A DNA stretch of 10,135 nt from 2-02-FULL-62-14 sp035632555 (GTDB taxonomy: Bacteria > Nitrospirota > Nitrospiria > Nitrospirales > Nitrospiraceae), in the NCBI GenBank assembly GCA_035632555.1, contig DASQGO010000026.1, forward strand, positions 1 through 10,135, read 5' to 3'. Shown one piece after another: positions 1 through 4,557 of this stretch. Both the position numbers and the translations under genes were made by a program. Each line of letters opens with the position of its first letter. The first letter of the stretch is position 1. The notes below the pieces were generated by a model. It worked only from the letters and a program-made list of their open reading frames with translations. It was not told the origin of the DNA and did no database searches.

Positions 1-1
1 G

Positions 2-421
2 ATCGAAACACGGTGGGCCTACGAGCAGTTGTCCGCCGGGCGCGCGGCTGTGCAACCGCTTTCAAATGAGCTTCGCCGGATCGACCTCGGCGGCACGATG
101 TCCTGGGAGCAGGCGGTCGCGCTGATGGAAAACGACTTCGAAGCGGCGCTGGCACCGACGCATGACGTGCTGGGGAAGATCAAGCAGCAGTTGCTGGCGG
201 CCGGCGCGGAGGCGGCGCTGCTGTCCGGGAGCGGCGCCACGGTGTTCGGGGTGTTTCGCGACAAGCCCGCGGCGGTCCGCGCGCAGCGGGCGCTCAGCCG
301 GACCGAGGGCTGGCGGGTCTTCGCCGTTCCGGCCGGGACCGCCCCGCTTTCATGCGAGACCGGCGGCACGCCGCATCCGACGGGTAGTGGGATACTTTCG
401 ATTTCTCCATCTATCACGTAA
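2..421 (+). CDS. ispE: 4-diphosphocytidyl-2-C-methyl-D-erythritol kinase, C-terminal part (5' end outside window)
   Basis: IspE phosphorylates CDP-methylerythritol with ATP in the cytosolic MEP pathway of isoprenoid synthesis. Only the last 139 codons are present, and the frame is open from base 2. The visible part matches the GHMP-kinase C-terminal domain: an ENDFE block, then an acidic and hydrophobic helix, and near residue 75 of the fragment the glycine-rich motif LLSGSGATVFGVF typical of IspE. The last 12 residues (from GSGILS to the stop) are not host sequence. They are encoded by the left end of the inserted element, which begins at 383. In the reconstructed empty site the frame would read ...HPT-SVG-stop, so three native residues were replaced by twelve foreign ones. 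This lies beyond the conserved fold, so the enzyme is probably active. The family call is by recognition of motifs. Confidence 0.88.
   Translation: METRWAYEQLSAGRAAVQPLSNELRRIDLGGTMSWEQAVALMENDFEAALAPTHDVLGKIKQQLLAAGAEAALLSGSGATVFGVFRDKPAAVRAQRALSRTEGWRVFAVPAGTAPLSCETGGTPHPTGSGILSISPSIT
374..382. repeat. Left copy of 9-bp target site duplication (CATCCGACG)
   Basis: CATCCGACG is repeated exactly, in direct orientation, at 2599-2607. The bases on either side differ between the two copies (G373 versus C2598, G383 versus T2608), so the repeat is exactly 9 bp. IS1-family transposition commonly makes duplications of 8-9 bp. The repeat brackets inverted-repeat ends and an IS1-type transposase. Confidence 0.85.
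383..398 (+). repeat. Left terminal inverted repeat
   Basis: GGTAGTGGGATACTTT pairs with the reverse complement of 2583-2598 at 13 of 16 positions. Allowing small gaps, similarity extends further (shared GAT, CTCC, ATCA and CGTAA blocks up to about 420). The repeat supplies the foreign C-terminal codons and the stop of ispE. Confidence 0.83.
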
Positions 422-427
422 CAGTTT

Positions 428-652
428 TTACCTTTCCAAAATCTCCGTTCGTAGCTCCTCAATTAACGCATTCACCCGATCCTCTTTTTTTGCGAGCATT
501 TCTTCAGCCTCAGCTAATTGATCTCGCTTCTCGATATATTCTGCAGTAGCTTCTTTTACAGCGTTTAACACTATGTTTTTATTAACTATTTTACGTGTTG
601 CATTCTTAATTAAGCAAATGTTATACTTTCGTTGGTTGCGAATGTTGGTCAT
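428..652 (-). CDS. Small coiled-coil protein of unknown function (74 aa)
   Basis: I do not recognise the family. The start is set at the ATG complementary to 650-652 because GGAGG lies 7 bases upstream of it on the minus strand; a longer frame from 709 has no comparable site. The N-terminal 30 residues are basic (repeated K, R and N) and the rest is a charged amphipathic helix rich in E, K, L and A, probably a coiled coil. Residues 38-49 (EYIEKRDQLAEA) resemble residues 20-31 of the divergent neighbour (EYLETREQLEVA), which suggests the two share an origin or partner with each other. The gene is markedly AT-rich, the lowest GC in the window. Its stop is 6 bp from the ispE stop, tail to tail, and its start is 29 bp from the start of the neighbour. 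It may be a regulator or a small partner protein; no function is assigned. Confidence 0.68.
   Translation of the reverse strand: MTNIRNQRKYNICLIKNATRKIVNKNIVLNAVKEATAEYIEKRDQLAEAEEMLAKKEDRVNALIEELRTEILER
598..627 (+). promoter_or_regulatory. Candidate extended -10 promoter for the coiled-coil/winged-helix gene
   Basis: TGTTATACT at 619-627 is an extended -10 box (TG, one base, then TATACT, five of six consensus positions). A weak -35, TTGCAT at 598-603, sits 18 bp upstream. Transcription would start near 634 and give a leader of about 48 bases. The promoter lies inside the opposite-strand gene at 428-652, so transcription from here runs antisense to the start of that gene. Confidence 0.5.
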
Positions 653-681
653 GCGGCACCTCCAGATTGAGGAGACAAACA

Positions 682-1209
682 ATGGGTGAGCCAACTCGAA
701 TAAAAACAATCAAAGCTGAACTGGAAAAAAGCGCGAAAGAATATCTTGAGACCAGGGAACAGTTGGAGGTCGCCCGTGTTGCATTTGAGGCGGCACGAGA
801 ACGCCTTGCCGGAGTTAAAAAACATGCGACGGAAATGCTTGAAACCCTCGATTGGTACTCTTGGCAAAGAACGCACAAAGATGTTCGATATGCAGCAACC
901 CCAGCAGGAGAGGCCATTTTGGAAGTTCTGTGGAACCGCACATTCGATTCTGCATACGCCCATCTCAATAAAGATGAACACCCAAAATTCATCCCAGAAA
1001 TGACCCTGAGCGGGATTCAGATGGAACTCGAAAACGGAGGATTTGACTTTAATACGAGCACGCCACTGCGTGAAGTTAACGCTGCGCTGATGCAATTGAA
1101 GGGCGTGACGAAACTGCCCTCCGGTAACTACCGACGTGATGACGCTGATCAAGTCCTTGATCGGCTTCGGAGAAAGTATGAAGAAGATGAGGCTAAGAAA
1201 GGGAAGTGA
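682..1209 (+). CDS. Coiled-coil protein with winged-helix-like C-terminus, function unknown (175 aa)
   Basis: The ATG at 682 is chosen because GAGGAG lies at 669-674; the in-frame position 667 has no such site. Residues 8-55 form a charged heptad-like helix (EKSAKEYLETREQLEVARVAFEA), probably a coiled coil. Residues 56-105 are a mixed segment with aromatic residues (DWYSW, ...LWNRTF). Residues 106-152 look like a winged helix: a TLSGIQMEL helix, a turn with NGG, a second helix REVNAALMQLKGV, and a wing ending in LPSGNYR. The tail is strongly charged. The pattern is typical of DNA-binding regulators or of targeting subunits in mobile elements, but no named family is recognised. It is divergent from the 74-aa protein, shares an EY-E-R-QL motif with it, and ends 11 bp before the structured RNA. 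It could be a repressor, a transposition accessory factor or cargo. Confidence 0.75.
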   Translation: MGEPTRIKTIKAELEKSAKEYLETREQLEVARVAFEAARERLAGVKKHATEMLETLDWYSWQRTHKDVRYAATPAGEAILEVLWNRTFDSAYAHLNKDEHPKFIPEMTLSGIQMELENGGFDFNTSTPLREVNAALMQLKGVTKLPSGNYRRDDADQVLDRLRRKYEEDEAKKGK

Positions 1210-1220
1210 GATTGGAAAGT

Positions 1221-1303
1221 GAGGGGCGTTCTGCGCGCAGGATGGAAAGTCCACAGAGCAGGCAGCGATGCGTTGCAACATCAGGCCTGCCCTGTGGCCC
1301 CTC
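1221..1303 (+). ncRNA. Structured 5' RNA domain upstream of the tRNA-like gene
   Basis: Several nested complementary segments sit here with no convincing reading frame. GAGGGG (1221-1226) pairs with CCCCTC (1298-1303). Inside it, CTGC/GCAG (1231-1240) makes a small palindromic hairpin. CCACAG (1251-1256) pairs with CTGTGG (1292-1297), and after an A/C mismatch GCAGGC (1258-1263) pairs with GCCTGC (1285-1290). A GATG/CATC stem (1267-1270 and 1279-1282) caps it. This gives a long rod plus a short hairpin closed by a basal stem. The domain begins 11 bp after the preceding stop codon and ends 11 bp before the tRNA, so one transcript probably covers all of it. The fold was made by eye and no known RNA family was recognised. 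Confidence 0.6.
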
Positions 1304-1314
1304 CCCAGTTGTAT

Positions 1315-1391
1315 GCGCCTGTAGCTCAATGGGAGAGAGCAGCCGACTACTAATCGGCGGGTTCCGGGATCGACTCCCGGCAGGCGCACCA
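1315..1391 (+). tRNA. tRNA-like cloverleaf with anticodon ACT and encoded CCA
   Basis: The arms read: acceptor GCGCCTG (1315-1321) with CAGGCGC (1381-1387), all 7 bp paired; T8 A9; D stem GCTC/GAGC with a 9-nt loop containing GG; anticodon stem GCCGA/TCGGC with loop CTACTAA; 5-nt variable loop GGGTT; T stem CCGGG/CCCGG with loop ATCGACT; A73 and CCA encoded at 1389-1391. The anticodon is ACT (1349-1351), which would read the serine codon AGT. The short variable loop is wrong for tRNA-Ser, which has a long extra arm. The anticodon arm (GACTAC-AATC) resembles bacterial tRNA-Arg(ACG), and C35 with U36 are arginine identity bases also found in tRNA-Arg(UCU). T54, normally invariant, is A. All stems are intact, so it is not obviously decayed. 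It may be an odd Arg or Ser acceptor, or a tRNA mimic. Confidence 0.82.
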
Positions 1392-1397
1392 ACTTAT

Positions 1398-1485
1398 TAT
1401 AACTGGCTATCCGATGCGCTAACACCGGATAGCCGTAACCGGCGGAACCCGCGAAGGCCGCGCCGATCACACCCGTTAGGGTGAT
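1398..1485 (+). ncRNA. Hairpin series downstream of the tRNA-like gene
   Basis: Between the tRNA and the transposase there is no protein gene but several complementary pairs. TATAACTGG (1398-1406) pairs with CCAGTTGTA (1305-1313) across the tRNA. GGCTATCCG (1405-1413) pairs perfectly with CGGATAGCC (1426-1434) over a 12-nt loop. CGGCG (1440-1444) pairs with CGCCG (1461-1465). ATCA+CCC (1466-1469, 1472-1474) pairs with GGG+TGAT (1479-1485) over GTTA, with a 2-nt bulge. None is followed by a T run, so these do not look like terminators. They more likely belong to a leader RNA or one large structured RNA shared with 1221-1303. Confidence 0.55.
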
Positions 1486-1504
1486 TGTAGTGTAAGACCT
1501 TTGC

Positions 1505-1526
1505 GGGCCTCTGTCAAAGGAGGCCC
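1505..1526 (+). promoter_or_regulatory. Hairpin sequestering the transposase ribosome-binding site
   Basis: GGGCCTC (1505-1511) is perfectly complementary to GAGGCCC (1520-1526) over an 8-nt loop. The Shine-Dalgarno AAAGGAGG (1516-1523) lies half in the loop and half in the 3' arm, two to nine bases before the ATG at 1528. Folding would block initiation. Insertion sequences such as IS10 and IS50 use similar hairpins to limit transposase made from read-through RNA. Confidence 0.7.
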
Positions 1527-1527
1527 T

Positions 1528-2349
1528 ATGAACGTACTCAAACCAGAAAAGAAACTCGCCGTGCTGATGGCCCTCTCCGAGGGTTGTTCCGTCCGATCGG
1601 TAGTCAGAATGACCGGCGTTCACAAAAAAACCATCCTCAAACTGCTGGTCGAAGTTGGGAACCGCTGCCAGACTGTGCTGGATGAAAAGATGCGCGGGAT
1701 TCGCTGCGAGGCGGTTGAGTGTGACGAGCTGTGGACGTTCATTACCAAGAAGGAACGGGTTATAAACGCCACTGACCGGAAAGCACACCCTGAGTTTGGG
1801 GACGCCTATACATTTATTGCGCTTGACCCTACGACGAAGCTGGCAATTACCCATTTGGTTGGGAAGCGTGATAAGACACACACAGATATGTTTGTTGCTG
1901 ATCTGAGCCAGCGCATTGCTGGTTCCACACAGATCAGTACGGATGGGTTTCAAGCCTATATCTCGACCATCCAAAGGCACTTCGGACACCGGGCCACGCA
2001 TGGGGAAATCGTGAAAATGTACGCCTCTGAAAATCCCGGCCCTGGTCGCTATGCGCCGCCTAGGGTATCTGGTGTGGAAAAACTTGACCGATGGGGCTTG
2101 CCAGACCATAGAAAGATTTGCACATCCTATGTTGAGCGGCACAACTTGACGCTCAGAATGAAAATGGCCCGGTTTCATCGGTTGACGTTGGCCTTCTCCC
2201 GTAAACTGGAAAACCTGAAAGCGGCAGTGGCCCTGTATTTTTGGAACTACAATTTCTGTATGATTCATCGGTCACTCCGAGTGACACCAGCAATGGCAGC
2301 AGGGATAACCGATAGGGTATGGGAATTGAGCGATCTCGTGGCTGCATAG
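1528..2349 (+). CDS. IS1-family DDE transposase (273 aa, single ORF)
   Basis: This is a DDE-type recombinase that would cut and join the element ends. Residues 17-45 form a helix-turn-helix (ALSEGCSVRSVVRMTGVHKKTI). The catalytic core shows D66 in ECDELW, D139 in STDGFQAY and E203 in YVERHNLTLR; the last block closely matches the IERNNLTLR motif of IS1 InsB. The following FSRKLENLKAAVALYFWNYNF segment is also IS1-like. Classical IS1 makes InsAB' by frameshifting, whereas here HTH and catalytic domain are in one frame, as in the ISMhu11 group. The start at ATG 1528 has AAAGGAGG 4 bases upstream; a TTG at 1501 would lie inside the hairpin. Full length and all three catalytic residues suggest it is active. 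It carries cysteines at 20, 47, 60, 65, 198 and 244, with no clear zinc-finger spacing. Confidence 0.92.
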   Translation: MNVLKPEKKLAVLMALSEGCSVRSVVRMTGVHKKTILKLLVEVGNRCQTVLDEKMRGIRCEAVECDELWTFITKKERVINATDRKAHPEFGDAYTFIALDPTTKLAITHLVGKRDKTHTDMFVADLSQRIAGSTQISTDGFQAYISTIQRHFGHRATHGEIVKMYASENPGPGRYAPPRVSGVEKLDRWGLPDHRKICTSYVERHNLTLRMKMARFHRLTLAFSRKLENLKAAVALYFWNYNFCMIHRSLRVTPAMAAGITDRVWELSDLVAA

Positions 2350-2358
2350 GAGGCGATC

Positions 2359-2589
2359 ATGGCCAAATCATCATGGGTAGCAAAAGCCAAGAAACTTCTC
2401 GGAAAAGACGCAATCAACCTTGGCGGTGATGGGCAATTCGCCTTCATAACTCCTTGTAGAGACCCTGCGTTCACCTTATGGCCTACACGCGCAGAAGCAG
2501 AAAAGGCACTGCAAAACCTTCACCAATGCGGTGGAGCATGTATGGGGAAGAGCCACCATTACGTTCATGATCTAGGAGCATCAAAATAG
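2359..2589 (+). CDS. Small Cys/His-containing protein of unknown function (76 aa)
   Basis: Not assigned to a named family. Its ribosome-binding site, AGGAGG at 2348-2353, overlaps the transposase stop codon, so the two are translated from one message. The N-terminus is basic (KAKKLLGK). The core has an aromatic strand pattern, GQFAFITPC, then LWPTRAEAEKALQNL, a probable strand followed by a helix, then QCGGAC and a histidine-rich HHYVH. C33, C57, C61 and H66/H67/H70 could bind a metal or form disulfides. Small proteins with a LWPT-EAE helix and a CGG-C motif are familiar to me as unnamed hypotheticals, but I cannot attach a role. The stop codon lies within the right terminal repeat, so the gene is an integral part of the element. 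It could be a transposition accessory protein or cargo. Confidence 0.78.
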   Translation: MAKSSWVAKAKKLLGKDAINLGGDGQFAFITPCRDPAFTLWPTRAEAEKALQNLHQCGGACMGKSHHYVHDLGASK

Positions 2590-2598
2590 CCCACCACC
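2583..2598 (-). repeat. Right terminal inverted repeat
   Basis: Read inward on the minus strand it is GGTGGTGGGCTATTTT, matching the left end at 13 of 16 positions. It contains the stop codon of the preceding small gene and abuts the right target duplication. Confidence 0.83.
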
Positions 2599-2607
2599 CA
2601 TCCGACG
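2599..2607. repeat. Right copy of 9-bp target site duplication (CATCCGACG)
   Basis: Identical to 374-382. Read in the ispE frame it continues TCG GTT GGT TGA, so removing the element and one repeat copy restores an uninterrupted ispE ending at 2619. Confidence 0.85.
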
Positions 2608-2615
2608 TCGGTTGG

Positions 2616-2645
2616 TTGACAATTTCTCGGATTTTCCGTTACATT
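2616..2645 (+). promoter_or_regulatory. Sigma70-type promoter of prs
   Basis: TTGACA at 2616-2621 is a perfect -35 box. The best -10 is TACATT at 2640-2645 (18-bp spacer), or TTACAT one base earlier (17 bp). It lies in host DNA 8 bp outside the right duplication, so the insertion left it intact. The restored ispE stop codon overlaps the -35 box. Confidence 0.65.
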
Positions 2646-2685
2646 TCAATGTTCACCGGCCGGGTGGTTGTTCTCGGAGGGGAGT

Positions 2686-3636
2686 ATGGAGAAGGCGCTC
2701 AAGCTCTTTTCGGGAAACGCGAATCCAGCACTGGCCAAGGAAATTTGCGGGTGTCTCGGCATCGGGATGGGAGCGGCGGCGATCTCGTCCTTCAGCGACG
2801 GGGAAATCCGCATCAAAATTGATGAAAACGTCCGCGGCGCGGATGTGTTCGTGGTGCAGTCATGTTGTACGCCGGTCAACAATTCGATCATGGAACTGCT
2901 AATCATGATCGATGCGCTCAAGCGCTCGTCGGCCTCCCGTATCACGGCGGTGATTCCGTACTTCGGTTATGCGAGGCAGGACCGTAAGGACCAGCCGCGG
3001 GTGCCGATCACGGCCAAGCTGGTGGCGGATCTGGTGACGACCGCCGGCGCCGACCGGGTGCTCACGATGGACCTGCATGCGGGGCAGATCCAGGGGTTTT
3101 TCAATATTCCGGTGGATCACTTGTACGCGCTGCCGGTGTTGCTGGAGTACATCAATAAGCGGTTTGCGAAGGATCTCAAGGACGTGGTGATCGTGTCGCC
3201 GGACGCCGGCGGCGTGGAGCGGGCCCGGGCGTTCGCCAAGCGGTTGCAGACCAACTTGGCGATCATCGACAAGCGGCGAGAGGGGCCGAACAACGCGCAG
3301 GTCATGAATATCATCGGTGATGTTGAAGGGAAGCACGCAATCCTTCTGGACGACATGATCGATACGGCGGGCACGATCGTGCAGGGCGCGCAGGCCTGCT
3401 CGGAGAAAGGCGCGAAGTCGGTGTGGGCCGGCTGCGTGCACCCGGTGCTGTCGGGTCCGGCGCTCGAACGGCTGCAGGGATCGCGGTTGACCGAGGTCGT
3501 GGTGACCAATACGATCCCGCTGAACGGCAAGGATCAGCAGTGCCCCAAGCTGCGCGTGCTGTCCGTCGCGCCGCTTCTGGGCGAGGCCATCAAGCGGATT
3601 CATGGAGAAGAATCGGTCAGTTCACTGTTTGCGTAA
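2686..3636 (+). CDS. prs: Ribose-phosphate pyrophosphokinase (PRPP synthetase)
   Basis: Prs transfers pyrophosphate from ATP to ribose-5-phosphate, giving PRPP for purine, pyrimidine, histidine, tryptophan and NAD synthesis in the cytosol. The 316-aa length is normal. Visible motifs are FSDGEI (36-41), the ATP-binding block PYFGYARQDR (91-100), DLHAGQIQGFF (129-139) with the family histidine at 131, VVIVSPDAGGVERAR (167-181), the KRR segment (197-199) and the PRPP-binding loop LDDMIDTAGT (221-230). The start at ATG 2686 is preceded by GGAGGGGAG; an upstream ATG at 2668 would add six residues without a ribosome-binding site. In many bacteria prs sits beside ispE and rplY, as here. Its own promoter means the insertion upstream should not abolish expression. 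Confidence 0.96.
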   Translation: MEKALKLFSGNANPALAKEICGCLGIGMGAAAISSFSDGEIRIKIDENVRGADVFVVQSCCTPVNNSIMELLIMIDALKRSSASRITAVIPYFGYARQDRKDQPRVPITAKLVADLVTTAGADRVLTMDLHAGQIQGFFNIPVDHLYALPVLLEYINKRFAKDLKDVVIVSPDAGGVERARAFAKRLQTNLAIIDKRREGPNNAQVMNIIGDVEGKHAILLDDMIDTAGTIVQGAQACSEKGAKSVWAGCVHPVLSGPALERLQGSRLTEVVVTNTIPLNGKDQQCPKLRVLSVAPLLGEAIKRIHGEESVSSLFA

Positions 3637-3646
3637 CCGAAAGCGT

Positions 3647-3708
3647 ATAGCGAGTGGCATGCAGCCGCTGCTCAGCGTGTCGAACGGAGGCTGTCCGCTA
3701 TTCGCTAT
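3647..3708 (+). promoter_or_regulatory. Long nested stem-loop between prs and rplY
   Basis: ATAGCGAGTGGC (3647-3658) pairs along its whole length with GCTATTCGCTAT (3697-3708), counting two G-U pairs. Within the 38-nt loop CAGCC (3662-3666) pairs with GGCTG (3689-3693), and CGCT (3666-3669) with AGCG (3674-3677), sharing one base. Four T's follow. It could be a partial terminator, an RNA processing or stability element, or an rplY leader structure. The loop is longer than in standard rho-independent terminators. Confidence 0.5.
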
Positions 3709-3733
3709 TTTCATGTTCAGGTAAGGAGACGTC

Positions 3734-4555
3734 ATGAAATTCGATCTGGCAGCGGAAATCAGAACCAATTCGGGCAAGGGCGCGGCGCGCCAGTTGCGGC
3801 GCAAGGGCCGCGTGCCGGCCGTCCTCTACGGGCAGGGCGAATGCGTGCTCCTGACGCTGGATCCGGAAGACCTGCGTGAAATTCTCCGCGCGCATGCCGG
3901 CAGCACCGCGTTGATCACCGTGAAAATCGAGGGCGCCGCATCCAAGGGCACCCGGATCGCGCTGCTGCGGGACTATCAGCTCGATCCCGTCAGCGGCGAC
4001 GTGCTGCACGCCGACCTGTTCGAAGTCCTGATGAACAAGGCGATCCGCGTGAAGGTGCCGGTCAGCGTGACCGGCGGCCAGCCGGCCGGCGTCAAGGAAG
4101 GCGGCATCCTGCAGCACAACATGCGTGACATTCATGTCGAATGCCTGCCGTCCGCTCTGCCGGATTCGATCCCCGTGGATGCATCGGCCTTGATGATTGG
4201 GCAGGGCATCCATGTGAAGGAGTTGCAGCCGGTGCCCGGCGTGCGCTTTCTGGACGATCCGGATCAGATGGTCGTCAGCGTTGCAGTTCCGATGTCCGAA
4301 GCCAAGCTGGAGGCTCTCCTGACCAGCGCGGCGACGACTGGCGAGGGCAAGGAGCCGGAAGTCATCGCGAAAGGTAAGGAAGCGGCGGCAGCTGCGGAAG
4401 CGGCGGCCGGTGGCACGCCTGCCGCCGAGGCCAAGCCCGGCGCAGCCGGCGCGACCGCCACGGCTGAGAAGGGCAAGGAAGGCGCCAAGGAAGCGGCTCC
4501 CAAGGCTGAGAAAAAGGCTGAGAAGAAAGAGGCCAAGGAAGAAAAGAAGAAGTAG
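3734..4555 (+). CDS. rplY: 50S ribosomal protein L25, long CTC/TL5 form
   Basis: L25 binds 5S rRNA in the large subunit; CTC forms carry an added C-terminal domain and are often stress-linked. Residues 1 to about 95 are the L25 domain, with KGAARQLRRKGRVPAVLYG as the 5S-binding signature and DYQLDPVSGDVLHADLFEV closing it. Residues about 96-195 are the CTC/TL5 domain (KVPVSVTGGQPAGVKEGGILQ...). From about 205 to the end there is an A/K/E-rich, low-complexity tail of roughly 70 residues ending in poly-lysine, unusually long for the family and probably disordered. The ATG follows GGAG at 3725-3728. The stop is two bases before the pth start, so the two are translationally coupled. Confidence 0.93.
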   Translation: MKFDLAAEIRTNSGKGAARQLRRKGRVPAVLYGQGECVLLTLDPEDLREILRAHAGSTALITVKIEGAASKGTRIALLRDYQLDPVSGDVLHADLFEVLMNKAIRVKVPVSVTGGQPAGVKEGGILQHNMRDIHVECLPSALPDSIPVDASALMIGQGIHVKELQPVPGVRFLDDPDQMVVSVAVPMSEAKLEALLTSAATTGEGKEPEVIAKGKEAAAAAEAAAGGTPAAEAKPGAAGATATAEKGKEGAKEAAPKAEKKAEKKEAKEEKKK

Positions 4556-4557
4556 CC

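Larger units (their letters stand above)
383..2598 (+). mobile_element. IS1-family (ISMhu11-like) element, 2,216 bp, with protein, tRNA-like and structured-RNA cargo
   Basis: The boundaries come from three agreeing signals: a 9-bp direct repeat outside both ends, imperfect terminal inverted repeats inside them, and a switch from GC-rich host sequence to lower-GC sequence. The outer 16 bases are GGTAGTGGGATACTTT on the left and, read inward, GGTGGTGGGCTATTTT on the right (13 of 16 identical). Weaker gapped similarity continues inward. Starting with GGT is usual for IS1. Contents in order: a small gene on the minus strand, a divergent coiled-coil/winged-helix gene, an inverted-repeat-rich non-coding stretch with a tRNA-like cloverleaf, the transposase, and a small Cys/His protein. 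A plain IS1 is under 1 kb, so more than half of this element is cargo. The subgroup name is an inference from the single-ORF transposase. Confidence 0.87.

Noticed and set aside
1221..1303. RNase P RNA-like motif (GGAAAGTCC at 1244-1252, followed by CCACAG and GCAGG)
   Set aside because: It resembles conserved region I of RNase P RNA, and Nitrospirota are known for protein-only RNase P, but the matching 3' conserved region (ACAGAA...GGCTTA) and the other conserved blocks are absent and the segment is far too short.
1315..1391. tRNA as an integration site (att) for the element
   Set aside because: No second copy of the tRNA 3' end flanks the element, there is no integrase, and the real boundaries with a 9-bp duplication lie elsewhere.
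1389..1398. CCAACTTATT resembling part of the E. coli IS1 right end
   Set aside because: It consists of the tRNA CCA plus adjacent bases, is internal to the element, has no partner and lies far from the mapped ends.
1438..1453. T-box-like antiterminator sequence (GGCGGAACCCGCG) near a tRNA
   Set aside because: The T-box consensus needs TGGN to pair with the tRNA end; here it is CGGA with an extra C, there is no specifier stem, no terminator with a T run, and the phylum is not known for T-boxes in this setting.
649..2268. 539-codon open frame on the minus strand across the element
   Set aside because: It runs antisense to the transposase and the tRNA, has no recognisable motifs or codon pattern, and overlaps confidently called genes on the other strand.
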